A program made the translations under genes and the position numbers. Under the pieces are notes generated by a model, which was not told the DNA's origin, searched no databases, and saw nothing but the letters and a program-made list of their open reading frames with translations. Below, one piece after another: positions 28,583 to 36,714 of a stretch of 64,000 nucleotides of DNA (positions within the stretch are counted from its first letter, which is position 1; each line of letters begins with the position of its first letter). Source of the stretch: an uncultured Methanolobus sp. (GTDB lineage: Archaea > Halobacteriota > Methanosarcinia > Methanosarcinales > Methanosarcinaceae); NCBI RefSeq assembly GCF_963665675.1, contig NZ_OY762426.1, forward strand, positions 1,116,001-1,180,000, written 5' to 3'.

Positions 28583-29128
28583 ATGAGTATAAAGAATAAC
28601 GATGCAAATGAAATCGAATCCCAATTCCTGAAATTATTTTATGCTCTTGATAGCAGAACAAGATTAAAAATGATACAGAGCCTGCATGAAGATGAAAAAC
28701 ATATTTCACAGCTGGCCCGCGAGCAGGAATTATCTATTCCTGTTGCATCAAAACATGTGAGCATTCTTGAAGAAGCCAGCCTTATTGAAAGGCACATTTA
28801 TGGAAAAACCCATGTACTGGAAATAAACAACAAAGATGTTGCCAGTTCACTGGACATACTTGCGCCAACAAAGACAGTGAAGGTAAAAAAGGGTAGTAGC
28901 CTGCTGGATGCTCTCAAAAAAGTTGCTATTATTGAGACAAAGAAACGGAATGGAATAGAACAGGTGGTTGCAACCAATGGTGATGAAGGTTTTTACATAT
29001 ATGAGATGGACGGGAAACTCTGCGACCAGACTGTCCAGAAATGCGCCTTAAAAGAGAGATCAACTATTATCCTGAAAAAGCTTGAACCCGTTGCAAAACT
29101 ACGTCTTAATATTGAAGTTGAAGACTGA
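28583..29128 (+). CDS. ArsR-like winged-helix regulator with C-terminal sensor-like domain
   Basis: Regulator of 181 residues. The N-terminal winged helix (about 1-90) reads FYALDSRTRLKMIQSLHEDEKHISQLAREQELSIPVASKHVSIL. A second domain of about 80 residues (KVKKGSSLLDALKKVAIIETKKRNG...GFYIYEMDGKLCD...) resembles the beta-grasp/DUF4430-like pattern by eye; this is tentative. A TTG at 28559 would add eight residues, but ATG 28583 is the simpler start. It stands alone; the ligand is unknown. Confidence 0.82.
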   Translation: MSIKNNDANEIESQFLKLFYALDSRTRLKMIQSLHEDEKHISQLAREQELSIPVASKHVSILEEASLIERHIYGKTHVLEINNKDVASSLDILAPTKTVKVKKGSSLLDALKKVAIIETKKRNGIEQVVATNGDEGFYIYEMDGKLCDQTVQKCALKERSTIILKKLEPVAKLRLNIEVED

Positions 29129-29380
29129 AAAAACGGAGGATAATCCTGCCTGCGGGAGACACACACAGTGCACCACATCTCTTTAGATTAATACAATTAT
29201 ATCGTGATAGCAATTTAGTTTTCAGCTGGCTCATCCTTAATATAAGACTATGATAAAACAGATCATAGACTGTTTCATACAATAATAGTTATCTATTTAA
29301 ATAATAAACATTGGTATAATACCTAATATTTATTACCAATAATGACCTATTAATATGAGTCCATTAATAGAGGTTTTAAA

Positions 29381-29554
29381 GTGACAGAACAAATTACAGA
29401 TTATGGAAATTTTGGGTACGAGATACACAAAAGCGGACATTTCTGGAAAACATACATTTACAGAAAAGACACTGAACTCAATTATGAGCTTGTCAATACT
29501 GTCAGGACCTTGCTTGAGCCACAGGTTGAAATGATACTTGGAAATATTGAGTGA
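29381..29554 (+). CDS. Possible small protein with GTG start
   Basis: Open frame of 57 residues from GTG 29381 (TEQITDYGNFGYEIHKSGHFWKTYIYRKD...LEPQVEMILGNIE), preceded by AGAGG at workable spacing. Composition is protein-like (aromatic, amphipathic) rather than random AT translation, and it lies 39 bases before the next gene on the same strand. Family unknown. Confidence 0.5.
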   Translation: MTEQITDYGNFGYEIHKSGHFWKTYIYRKDTELNYELVNTVRTLLEPQVEMILGNIE

Positions 29555-29593
29555 ACATTTTCTGAAAAACAATTTCCTGCAGGAGTTATTGGT

Positions 29594-30205
29594 TTGAATT
29601 TGTTGATAGCTGAAAAAGCCATAGATATGCTACACAATACAAAAGGAATAGAGAAAGCCTTTCTTCTTGACAAAACTGATCTTGAGAAAATTAGTGAACT
29701 TGAAGAAAAAGACGAACAAGTGAATTCAAAATATTTCGGTAAAAAGCACAACATAGGAGTCAAAAAGACCCTGATGGCAGACATATTAATTGCTTTTGTG
29801 ACAAATAAGGAATATGAATGGCCAAAAGATACCCTCAAGATTCTTTATCAGGGAGAGATAATCGGAAGAGATGTCAGCAACAACACTGAAATTGAGAAAT
29901 ACATCAATTCACGCGATTATTGTGTATTTGGGAATATAGTCGTCGATTTTCGGAAAATTAGGGATTTAAGGGATACAACCGAACCCCCGTTGATGATAAT
30001 CAGCGCAAAGCCCAGTGAAGAAATCGAAAATATGAACTTTATTTCCGAAGCTTTGATAGCATCACCATCAAGATATACTGATACCTATATCAAATCGAAG
30101 ATACCATTTGAAGGAGAATTGCATGTTGGATCTTTTCTCGTCGGGCTAAATATTGAAAAGGAAGGAAAGAAACAATTGGCGATAAGCAACTTAGTAGAAA
30201 ACTGA
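29594..30205 (+). CDS. Hypothetical protein, TTG start
   Basis: Soluble protein of 203 residues, unrecognised. TTG at 29594 is supported by AGGAG (29581-29585) eight bases upstream; no ATG is available nearby. The sequence ends with a compact block (PFEGELHVGSFLVGLNIEKEGKKQLAISNLVEN). Contains no membrane segment or Cys motif. It may be co-transcribed with the 57-residue frame before it. Convergent with the orphan cbiO. Confidence 0.7.
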   Translation: MNLLIAEKAIDMLHNTKGIEKAFLLDKTDLEKISELEEKDEQVNSKYFGKKHNIGVKKTLMADILIAFVTNKEYEWPKDTLKILYQGEIIGRDVSNNTEIEKYINSRDYCVFGNIVVDFRKIRDLRDTTEPPLMIISAKPSEEIENMNFISEALIASPSRYTDTYIKSKIPFEGELHVGSFLVGLNIEKEGKKQLAISNLVEN

Positions 30206-30240
30206 AATCAAATCATTTTTCAAATAAAACTATCAATTGT

Positions 30241-31572
30241 TCACGTTTTCACTTCAGGCTTTTTTTGGTCAGGGTTTACAACAGTAACAGGAATATTGAT
30301 TCCACTTTTTTCCATATATTCCTTTATTCTTTCCAAAGCATGACAGACCATACCACCATTTGTAAGAATAAGGCACCTCTGTCCCGCCAGAGAATTAAGG
30401 ATTGAACGGTCCACAACCCCAGCTGTTACGTGAAGATAGATCTCGTCCCTCTCAGCCAGTATTTTGCTCCTTTTACCCATGGCACCAATACATTCAATAT
30501 CATCTCTGGAAATTATGTCCATAAGCTCGCCTTTAGAGTAACGTTCTGTATCATAGATTCCAATAGAACCTGCCCTATAAGGCTTTTTTTCCATCTCTAC
30601 GATTGCAAGCCCACCTTCATGAATATGAAGGACCTTGCAGTTTGCAGCCTCATAGCCGGAATCAGGTGCATAATCACCATACAATATACCAAGATTGATG
30701 TAATCCCCTTCTTTAACTTCAGATGGAACCTTAGCCCACAATAGTTGCTGTGAACGTAATGAGTGAACCAGATCAGGAATATCACGAGGACAACATTCCG
30801 GCTTTACCAGACCTCTTCTTTTGATCTCCTCATATATCTCAAGGGTGACAGGTCTTCTCAGGTAAGCGGCTTTGAGATTATCATCCTGCATAAAGATAGC
30901 TTCAGGTGTACCTTCACTGATAATTTTGTGTTCATTCATCAAAAAAACATAATCTGCCCATCCGTAGGCCAGATTCACATCGTGAGTTGAAATAATGATG
31001 GTTTTGCCAAAATAGTTCAACTCATTAAGCAGGTCCATTACTTCATCCGCACCCACTGGGTCCAGGTTTGCAAGTGGCTCGTCAAGAATTATAACCTCAG
31101 GGTCCATTGCAACTATACCTGCGACTGCAACTCTCTTTTTCTGCCCGCCGCTCAGGTGATGAGGTGGCTTATCCTTCAGGTCCATCAGGCCAACATATTC
31201 AAGCGTATTATTAACAACATCATCAACCTTATCTTTTGAATAACCAAGATTCACTGGTCCAAAAGCCACATCCTGGTAAATAGTCGGTGCAAATATCTGG
31301 TCATCTGAATTCTGGAAGACAATTCCGATATTCTTTCTTATTTCCCTCAGGGATTTCGAATCATATTTCATGGGTTTTCCATGAAAGTATATCTCTCCTT
31401 TTTTAGGACGATGAGTACCGTTCATAGAGAGAAACAGTGTTGACTTCCCCGAACCATTGCGTCCGACAAAAGCTATCTTTTTACCTTTTTCGATAGTAAC
31501 ATTAATATCATCAAGAGCAAGAGTCCCATCAGGATACGAAAAACTAAGATTTTTTGTTTCTAATATAACCAA
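30241..31572 (-). CDS. Cobalt/nickel ABC transporter ATPase CbiO-like, orphan second copy
   Basis: ECF-type ATPase of 443 residues. The ABC domain (about 1-240) has GRNGSGKST, the Q-loop, LSGGQKKR and [14 protein letters not shown]-terminal region of about 180 residues, absent from ordinary CbiO, contains GAMGKRSK and [13 protein letters not shown]. It is a clear paralogue of the CbiO at 35398-36705, including this tail. Nine bases upstream lies a cbiQ remnant, so this is what is left of a duplicated cbiQO segment. The ATPase motifs are intact, so it could still serve another EcfT. Confidence 0.9.
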   Translation of the reverse strand: MVILETKNLSFSYPDGTLALDDINVTIEKGKKIAFVGRNGSGKSTLFLSMNGTHRPKKGEIYFHGKPMKYDSKSLREIRKNIGIVFQNSDDQIFAPTIYQDVAFGPVNLGYSKDKVDDVVNNTLEYVGLMDLKDKPPHHLSGGQKKRVAVAGIVAMDPEVIILDEPLANLDPVGADEVMDLLNELNYFGKTIIISTHDVNLAYGWADYVFLMNEHKIISEGTPEAIFMQDDNLKAAYLRRPVTLEIYEEIKRRGLVKPECCPRDIPDLVHSLRSQQLLWAKVPSEVKEGDYINLGILYGDYAPDSGYEAANCKVLHIHEGGLAIVEMEKKPYRAGSIGIYDTERYSKGELMDIISRDDIECIGAMGKRSKILAERDEIYLHVTAGVVDRSILNSLAGQRCLILTNGGMVCHALERIKEYMEKSGINIPVTVVNPDQKKPEVKT

Positions 31573-31581
31573 TATCTCACC

Positions 31582-31700
31582 TCAAAGAACCGATGCACCC
31601 CTTGTAATGTTAAAAGTCAGTACCCCCAATGCAAAATAGGCCAGTTGTTTTTGCACCAGAGCGGATTTAAGACTGCATAGTCATCAAGTATATGTGCCAT
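31582..31700 (-). pseudogene. cbiQ remnant: both ends joined, middle deleted
   Basis: From the minus-strand ATG at 31700 the sequence encodes MAHILDDYAVLNPL, nearly identical to the start of the intact CbiQ (MAHILDDYAVLSPL). It then runs to the last codons of cbiQ (GASVL stop, compared with GTSVL) at 31582. About 660 bp are missing and the two ends are out of frame (119 bp in total). The nine-base gap to cbiO is the same as in the intact operon. Confidence 0.85.
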
Positions 31701-32383
31701 ATTTAGATCCAGCCAACTATAAAATAAATAGAATTGATGATACAATATTGCTATTACATGAGTAAGAAAGTAAGTTATCGAGCTTTATACATAAGTATTT
31801 TGTCTTTAGACACAGAGCACACCAATTAAAAGGACAAGAACACATTCAACTAAACACATGAAACCAATTTTCAAAAAGTAAAAACAAGTTGACTTTACAA
31901 TTGATGTTAATTAGCAGAAATACTGAAATTTTTTGTTGATGGAGAACATAGTTAATTATTTGATAGAGAATGTGCTTTTTTTCAATTTTGTTTTATTGCA
32001 TTATGAGACAACGTAACATTTTGTTCATTTTTAGAAGAATCTAATGTTTTTGATAAGAACGATTTAGTTAATATTCATAATAGGTATTGTTTTGCTTTAA
32101 TAATAACGTACAAATGCTAAAATGATATCATATATGAGTCTGGAAGAAAAGATTAATAAGCTAAAAGCAATTATTCTTAGCACATATTAGTTTATTCAAA
32201 TGAGGGAAAATTTGTTGGCAGAATCAGAGAGATGAAAACTCAAAAATCTGAATAAAAAATAAACCCTGAATCGTAGCTGATTTGTGTTACGGTACAAAAT
32301 AATCAGATTCAGATACCAATGGTTCTGGTATCCTGCTACTCATTTGCCTTTAAGATAAAAAAGAAATCACAAGGAGATATGCT
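31701..32383. other. Long AT-rich region between the cbiQ remnant and the small-protein locus
   Basis: About 680 bp without a credible gene. A 14-base string ATACATAAGTATTT near 31787 recurs near 37590 upstream of the intact cbiQ, consistent with this side also deriving from the duplicated cbi segment. No tRNA or structured RNA seen. Confidence 0.45.
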
Positions 32384-32509
32384 ATGCTAAACAGCGATGA
32401 CATGAAACTGGGACAAAGAGTAAAGGTTACTGAGTGCGGTTTCGAACTTGAAGTTATAAGTGAGCCCAGTACAACATATACAAACGAAGAAAATACAATA
32501 AACCAATAA
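32384..32509 (+). CDS. Degenerate relative of the Cys-rich knuckle proteins
   Basis: Frame of 41 residues with a good AAGGAG eight bases upstream. MKLGQRVKVTECGFELEV parallels LKPGQKIECVDCGFQLEV of the triplicated proteins, but only one Cys remains and the second half (CC...CCGKPM) is lost. Its 3' flank (32549-32606) matches the 3' flank of the third copy at 34403-34458. Either a decayed paralogue or a metal-free derivative. Confidence 0.6.
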   Translation: MLNSDDMKLGQRVKVTECGFELEVISEPSTTYTNEENTINQ

Positions 32510-32548
32510 TGCAACAGGCTAAAAGACTTGTCCCCTAATTACAATTAA

Positions 32549-32606
32549 AAACAAATAGATGCTCAGAAGAGAAACCCGTCACAAAAAGAGGAAACCTACA
32601 AAGCCA
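32549..32606 (+). repeat. 3' flank element, copy B
   Basis: ACAAATAGATGCTC, then GTCACAAAAAGAGGAA and CTACAAAGC occur in the same order and spacing here and at 34403-34458. Most of 55 bp match. It follows the degenerate knuckle gene just as the other copy follows the third intact gene. Confidence 0.7.
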
Positions 32607-32837
32607 CTACTTTTAGAAAACGAGTGATTTTCTTTTTACTGCCATATTTACATGCCTAAGGCAGGAAATACATAAGTCATCTTCATTACGAATCTGAATT
32701 AATTCCATGTATAATTTCTGAGTACTATTGTTGCATTATCTATTTTGGAAAATTTGCCGGCCTTTTTAATCATATTCTTAGTAAGATTGAAATGCAAATG
32801 TTCAATGCAGAATATCATAAGGATACTGAGACTGTTC

Positions 32838-33056
32838 ATAAATAAATCGTGACGAGACTGTCGGAAAAGTCGGTTTGTATGAATATCAGGATTAATTATA
32901 GCAACAATTGTTAAGTACACATTAATTCTAATTTTCTTTAAGACGACTATTGATGCTGATTTTATTATAGTTCCAGACTATTTAACTCTGCTCACATGTC
33001 AGAAATTGTCTTGTACGGGGATTTTTCCGACAGTCTCTGTGACAAGTTAATTTATA
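32838..33056. mobile_element. MITE-like element with inverted terminal repeats
   Basis: GAGACTGTCGGAAAA (32854-32868) is exactly inverted at 33023-33037. The similarity continues outward on both sides (ATAAAT...TGAC against ATAAATTAACTTGTCAC in reverse), giving imperfect termini of about 30-35 bp around some 220 bp. No transposase is encoded. It is probably a non-autonomous derivative of an IS; target duplications were not identified. Confidence 0.65.
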
Positions 33057-33170
33057 ACCTATAATTTAATAAACTAATAGAGAAGCAATAGAATAACCTT
33101 TAATCGCTATTTCCCTTCCGGAAATGGATAAAAGAACCTATGTGAACGACACCAATTGGACGGAACAAAG

Positions 33171-33605
33171 ATGACGCACACAACAGATATAGAAAAACTG
33201 AACTGCGGACTGATAGAACTATTCGATCAATTCGGTGCCTGGGAAGCCTCTATCATACAGGAAGCCGGACTCAGCCTTTCAGAAGCTCATGCCATAGAAG
33301 TTCTTGGAACCACCGGAGCTATCAATATGAAAGAACTGGCAGAAAAGCTTGGAGTCACCACTGCCACGACAACCGTAACGGTTGACAGGCTTGAGAAAGG
33401 TAAGTACGCCAGGAGAATGAGGGCGGAAAATGACCGCAGGTCGTACATGATTAACCTTACCTCCAAAGGAAAGAGGGTCTTTGAAGAACACCATAACCAC
33501 CATCTGGAGTTAACGAAAAAAATTGCATCAAAGTTAACAGAGGATGAGATTGACTCATTTCTGAATATCCTTGAAAAGATTAACACCTGCCTGACTTGCA
33601 GGTGA
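33171..33605 (+). CDS. MarR-family transcriptional regulator
   Basis: Winged-helix protein of 144 residues: GLSLSEAHAIEVLGTTGAINMKELAEKLGVTTATTTVTVDRLEKGKYARRMRAENDRRSYMINLT is the MarR DNA-binding core with its D-x-R wing. The C terminus ends CLTCR, a possible thiol sensor. ATG 33171 is preferred to the upstream TTG 33156. It precedes the three knuckle genes by 235 bp and is the natural candidate to control them, as an inference from order. Confidence 0.88.
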   Translation: MTHTTDIEKLNCGLIELFDQFGAWEASIIQEAGLSLSEAHAIEVLGTTGAINMKELAEKLGVTTATTTVTVDRLEKGKYARRMRAENDRRSYMINLTSKGKRVFEEHHNHHLELTKKIASKLTEDEIDSFLNILEKINTCLTCR

Positions 33606-33840
33606 AATCAGACTTTCCTAATTAATCAGGACCAAACGCCTGAACAACAAACCTGTTCCTGCTTTTTCAGTATTTAATCAAAAAAACAGGTCATTTTCAT
33701 AGCAAATATAGTTAGACAATATAACTAACTAATAATCAAATAGTTAGATATTCTAATTATTCGATAGGTATAAATATTAGATATTCAATATAGAGTATTG
33801 CCCTTATACGGACACAATAACCTAACAGGAGATATTAAAA

Positions 33841-34005
33841 ATGCTGAAATGTTATGAACTCAAGCCAGGACAGAAGATTGAATGTGTAGACTGCGGATTC
33901 CAGCTCGAAGTTACAAAGGCATGTAACGATGGATGTGGAGAAGACGATGAGTGCTGTGAACTCAATGACCTCCTTTGCTGTGGAAAGCCAATGAGAAAAG
34001 TTTGA
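33841..34005 (+). CDS. Cys-rich desulforedoxin-like knuckle protein, copy 1
   Basis: Protein of 54 residues with Cys4, Cys15-x2-Cys18-Gly, Cys28, Cys32, Cys38-Cys39 and a final CCGKPM (Cys46-Cys47). The C-x2-C-G plus LLCCGKPM arrangement resembles desulforedoxin and desulfoferrodoxin N-domains, which bind iron, or small zinc ribbons. The extra cysteines between them are unusual. AGGAG is well placed. First of three tandem near-identical genes at 192-bp period. Confidence 0.85.
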   Translation: MLKCYELKPGQKIECVDCGFQLEVTKACNDGCGEDDECCELNDLLCCGKPMRKV

Positions 34006-34032
34006 TTACGATAACAAAAGGAGATGAAGAAA

Positions 34033-34197
34033 ATGTTGAAGTGTTATGAACTTAAGGTAGGACAGAAGATAGAATGTGTAGACTGCGGATTCCAGCTCGA
34101 AGTTACAAAGGCATGTAACGATGGATGTGGAGAAGACGATGAGTGCTGTGAACTCAATGACCTCCTTTGCTGTGGAAAGCCAATGAAGAAAGTCTGA
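34033..34197 (+). CDS. Cys-rich desulforedoxin-like knuckle protein, copy 2
   Basis: Second tandem copy of 54 residues. From codon 14 to codon 51 it is nucleotide-identical with copy 1; differences cluster at the ends (KVGQ for KPGQ, MKKV for MRKV). All ten cysteines are kept. An in-frame ATG at 34024 exists, but the spacing from AAGGAG and the homology favour 34033. Confidence 0.85.
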   Translation: MLKCYELKVGQKIECVDCGFQLEVTKACNDGCGEDDECCELNDLLCCGKPMKKV

Positions 34198-34224
34198 TTA
34201 CAATAACAAAAGGAGATGGAGAAA

Positions 34225-34389
34225 ATGTTGAAGTGTTATGAACTTAAGGTAGGACAGAAGATAGAATGTGTAGACTGCGGATTCCAGCTCGAAGTCACAA
34301 AGGCATGTAACGACGGATGCGGAGAAGACGATGAGTGCTGTGAACTCAATGACCTGCTCTGCTGCGGAAAGCCAATGAGAACAGTCTGA
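34225..34389 (+). CDS. Cys-rich desulforedoxin-like knuckle protein, copy 3
   Basis: Third tandem copy of 54 residues. Relative to copy 2, the base changes from codon 14 to codon 51 are all synonymous except one AAG/AGA change (Lys to Arg at residue 52, just past it), so the protein is under selection. It keeps all ten cysteines and ends MRTV. The repeated flank element follows its stop. Confidence 0.85.
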   Translation: MLKCYELKVGQKIECVDCGFQLEVTKACNDGCGEDDECCELNDLLCCGKPMRTV

Positions 34390-34741
34390 TCACAGAAAAC
34401 AGAACAAATAGATGCTCTGTAGAGATCCCGGTCACAAAAAGAGGAACTCTACAAAGCTGCTTCTTTAAGTATAAAAAATACTCTTTTGCCTCTTTATTGT
34501 TTTATTTGATTTTTCTTTACTTTGGGATTTTCCATAGATTCGCAGAACCTTTGAATCGAAGTCTTTTTGAAGCTTTTCTATCCACATTTATGGAAAGACT
34601 ATTATTATCTAAAATGATAATATCAATTCACTAAATAGAAGCACATATATATGTACACCAGATATGTGTAATGCTGAACTTTATTAAGAATCAAAGAAGC
34701 TTCTTTGAAATAAAAACAGGCCTTCACTGTGAGGAAGAAAA
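34390..34741. other. Spacer between knuckle copy 3 and the 89-residue gene
   Basis: Beyond the flank element, an AT-rich region with a TATA-like tract near 34645 (ACATATATATG). No ORF supported. Confidence 0.45.
34403..34458 (+). repeat. 3' flank element, copy A, with a short stem
   Basis: Matches 32549-32606. Here TGTAGAG (34418-34424) can pair with CTCTACA (34447-34453) across 22 nt; the partner copy cannot form this stem, so the pairing is not supported by covariation. Confidence 0.55.
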
Positions 34742-35011
34742 ATGAGGCAAAAAATTGACAACATACCATATGACACCGAAACCGCAGTATTGATCTCACA
34801 CAACAAGCGGATACTGGAAAGCGGGCATGAATGGCTTACTCATATGTACAGAACTGAAGAAGGAAATTATTTCCTGCATCATTCTGCCCCAACAATGAGC
34901 GAATACGGGCGCATAGAACCCCTTTCAGAAGAATGTGCTATCAGTGTGTATGAAGAAATGCCGGAATGTGACATGGAACATGCCGATGCTTTTAGAACAG
35001 AGAATGAATAA
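34742..35011 (+). CDS. Hypothetical 89-residue protein in the knuckle locus
   Basis: Acidic soluble protein with GAGGAAG before its ATG. Sequence reads like a small regulator or enzyme subunit (TETAVLISHNKRILESGHEWLTHMYRTEEGNYFLHH...). I do not recognise it. It lies 60 bp before a fourth knuckle gene, so it is probably part of the same functional set. Confidence 0.72.
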   Translation: MRQKIDNIPYDTETAVLISHNKRILESGHEWLTHMYRTEEGNYFLHHSAPTMSEYGRIEPLSEECAISVYEEMPECDMEHADAFRTENE

Positions 35012-35071
35012 AACATTGCATTCTTATTTTTCATAATTGGCACTACCATACAATCAAAACGAGGTGTACAA

Positions 35072-35242
35072 ATGCATAAATGCTCAGATCTAATGCTTGG
35101 ACAATCCATGATCTGCGAAGGCTGCGGACTTGAACTGAAAGTCATACACGAATGCGACCATACCTGTAATGTGGATAAATGTTGTGACCTTTCAGACCTG
35201 ATTTGTCCCCACTGCCAGGAGAAAATGAAATTTAAGGCATAA
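35072..35242 (+). CDS. Cys-rich knuckle protein, diverged fourth member
   Basis: Protein of 56 residues: LGQSMICEGCGLELKV parallels the triplicated copies, followed by HECDHTCNVDKCCDLSDLICPHCQEKM. The last pair is CPHC instead of CCGKP. GAGGTG lies five bases upstream. An older paralogue, clearly of the same family by its order of cysteines and the DLSDLI/ELNDLL match. Confidence 0.8.
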   Translation: MHKCSDLMLGQSMICEGCGLELKVIHECDHTCNVDKCCDLSDLICPHCQEKMKFKA

Positions 35243-35397
35243 TGGCAATACTACATTTAAAACGCAGTATTTTTTACCTGAAAAATATATCCATTATGCT
35301 TTTAGCAAATAATCAATTTTTTGAGGATAGATATTTTATATCCTTAAAAAAGGTGTGAGTACACACCTTATTAAGATACTGAAAATCAAATGAATGA

Positions 35398-36705
35398 TCA
35401 ATTCCTGTTAATAATACTGAAATTGATATCTATTCCACTTTCTTCAACATATTCTGAGATGCGTCCCATTACATAGTCCACCATCTTCCCGTTTGCAAGG
35501 ATAAGGCATCTTTTACCATACAGGGACATTAGTATAGATTTCTCCACCACACCAGAGCTTATGTTCAGGAAGATACCATCATCTTCTGCCATCTGCTTAC
35601 ATTTCTTGCCTATTGCCCCGATGACATTTACACCAACTTCATTAATTTGTTTGTGAAAAAGTTCAGGTTTGTAATTATCAAGGTCATAGACCGAAATCCC
35701 TCCTGGCTTCAGGCCTGTGTGGCTTACCTCAACAATTGCTTCCCCGCTGCTTCGAACGCATAGTACCTTTGCATTTACAGCGTCATAGAAATCTTCACAG
35801 GCAAATTCCCCACCTAAAAGTCCAAGGTTCACAGAATCCCCTTTTTGAGTTTGGGGAGGAGCATCTATAGACATATACTTGGGAACTCTGAGAGAGTTTA
35901 CAAGATCCAGAACAGTTGTCGGAGGTTTTTTAGAACTTGCAAGACCTCTTTTTCTGATCTCATTATAGATATCAAGGACCATTGGAGTCCTCAAATGGGT
36001 TTTCTTCAGGAGCAGTTCGTTTGTGAATGTCTCCTCAGGAGTTCCCTGCCCTACTATCCGGCCATTTGAAAGGAAATACAGATAATCTGCCCAGCTATAA
36101 GCAAGTTCTACGTCATGGGTGGAAATAATAATAGTCTGCCCGGAATAATTCAGTTCATTGAGCAGGTCCATTACCTCATCTGCCCCTACAGGGTCCAGAT
36201 TTGCAAGAGGTTCATCAAGAATCATAATCTCCGGGTCCATTGCAACAATACCGGCAATTGCAACCCTTTTCTTCTGACCGCCACTCAGGTGATGAGGAGG
36301 TTTGTCTTTAAGCTCGGTTAAACCGACATATTCCAGAGTATTGCTTACGATCCTTTCAACTTCCTCTTTCGAGTAACCCAGGTTAGTTGGCCCGAAAGCA
36401 ACATCTTGGTAGATAGTAGGAGCAAATATCTGGTCATCGGAATTCTGAAAAACAATTCCTATATTCTTTCTTACCTCTTTCAGAGACCCGGAATTGTATT
36501 TCATTGGCTCCCCATGAAAGAAAATCTCGCCCCCTTCCGGACGATGAGTACCATTCATTGAAAGGAACAAAGTTGACTTACCGGAACCATTTCGCCCGAC
36601 AAAAGCTATTCTTTTGCCTTTTTCAATTTTGACAGTAATGTCTTTGAGAGCCTGAGTCCCGTCAGGATAAGAAAAACTAAGGTTTTTTGTTTCTAATATT
36701 GTCAA
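35398..36705 (-). CDS. cbiO: Cobalt/nickel ABC transporter ATPase CbiO
   Basis: ATPase of the CbiMNQO importer, 435 residues. Walker [10 protein letters not shown], signature LSGGQKKR and Walker [13 protein letters not shown] are present in the first 240 residues. As in the orphan copy, a C-terminal domain of about 170 residues is fused, with GAIGKKCK and GKRCLILANGKMV; its role is unknown. Last gene of cbiM-cbiN-cbiQ-cbiO, nine bases after cbiQ. Confidence 0.95.
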   Translation of the reverse strand: MTILETKNLSFSYPDGTQALKDITVKIEKGKRIAFVGRNGSGKSTLFLSMNGTHRPEGGEIFFHGEPMKYNSGSLKEVRKNIGIVFQNSDDQIFAPTIYQDVAFGPTNLGYSKEEVERIVSNTLEYVGLTELKDKPPHHLSGGQKKRVAIAGIVAMDPEIMILDEPLANLDPVGADEVMDLLNELNYSGQTIIISTHDVELAYSWADYLYFLSNGRIVGQGTPEETFTNELLLKKTHLRTPMVLDIYNEIRKRGLASSKKPPTTVLDLVNSLRVPKYMSIDAPPQTQKGDSVNLGLLGGEFACEDFYDAVNAKVLCVRSSGEAIVEVSHTGLKPGGISVYDLDNYKPELFHKQINEVGVNVIGAIGKKCKQMAEDDGIFLNISSGVVEKSILMSLYGKRCLILANGKMVDYVMGRISEYVEESGIDINFSIINRN

Positions 36706-36714
36706 TATATCACC

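Larger units (their letters stand above)
32510..33170. other. Intergenic region holding the 3' flank repeat and a MITE-like element
   Basis: No supported CDS. The region holds the 3' flank repeat (32549-32606) and the inverted-repeat element at 32838-33056. The MarR promoter must lie in or just after the element. Confidence 0.5.
33841..34389 (+). repeat. Three tandem units of 192-bp period
   Basis: The genes at 33841, 34033 and 34225 start exactly 192 bp apart and share the spacer AACAAAAGGAGATG with its ribosome-binding site. Recent in-line duplication of a gene plus its leader. Confidence 0.9.

Noticed and set aside
32699..32920. 73-residue minus-strand frame overlapping the MITE-like element
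   Set aside because: It crosses the terminal repeat and has neither a ribosome-binding site nor a recognisable domain; perhaps a transposon scrap, but unsupported.
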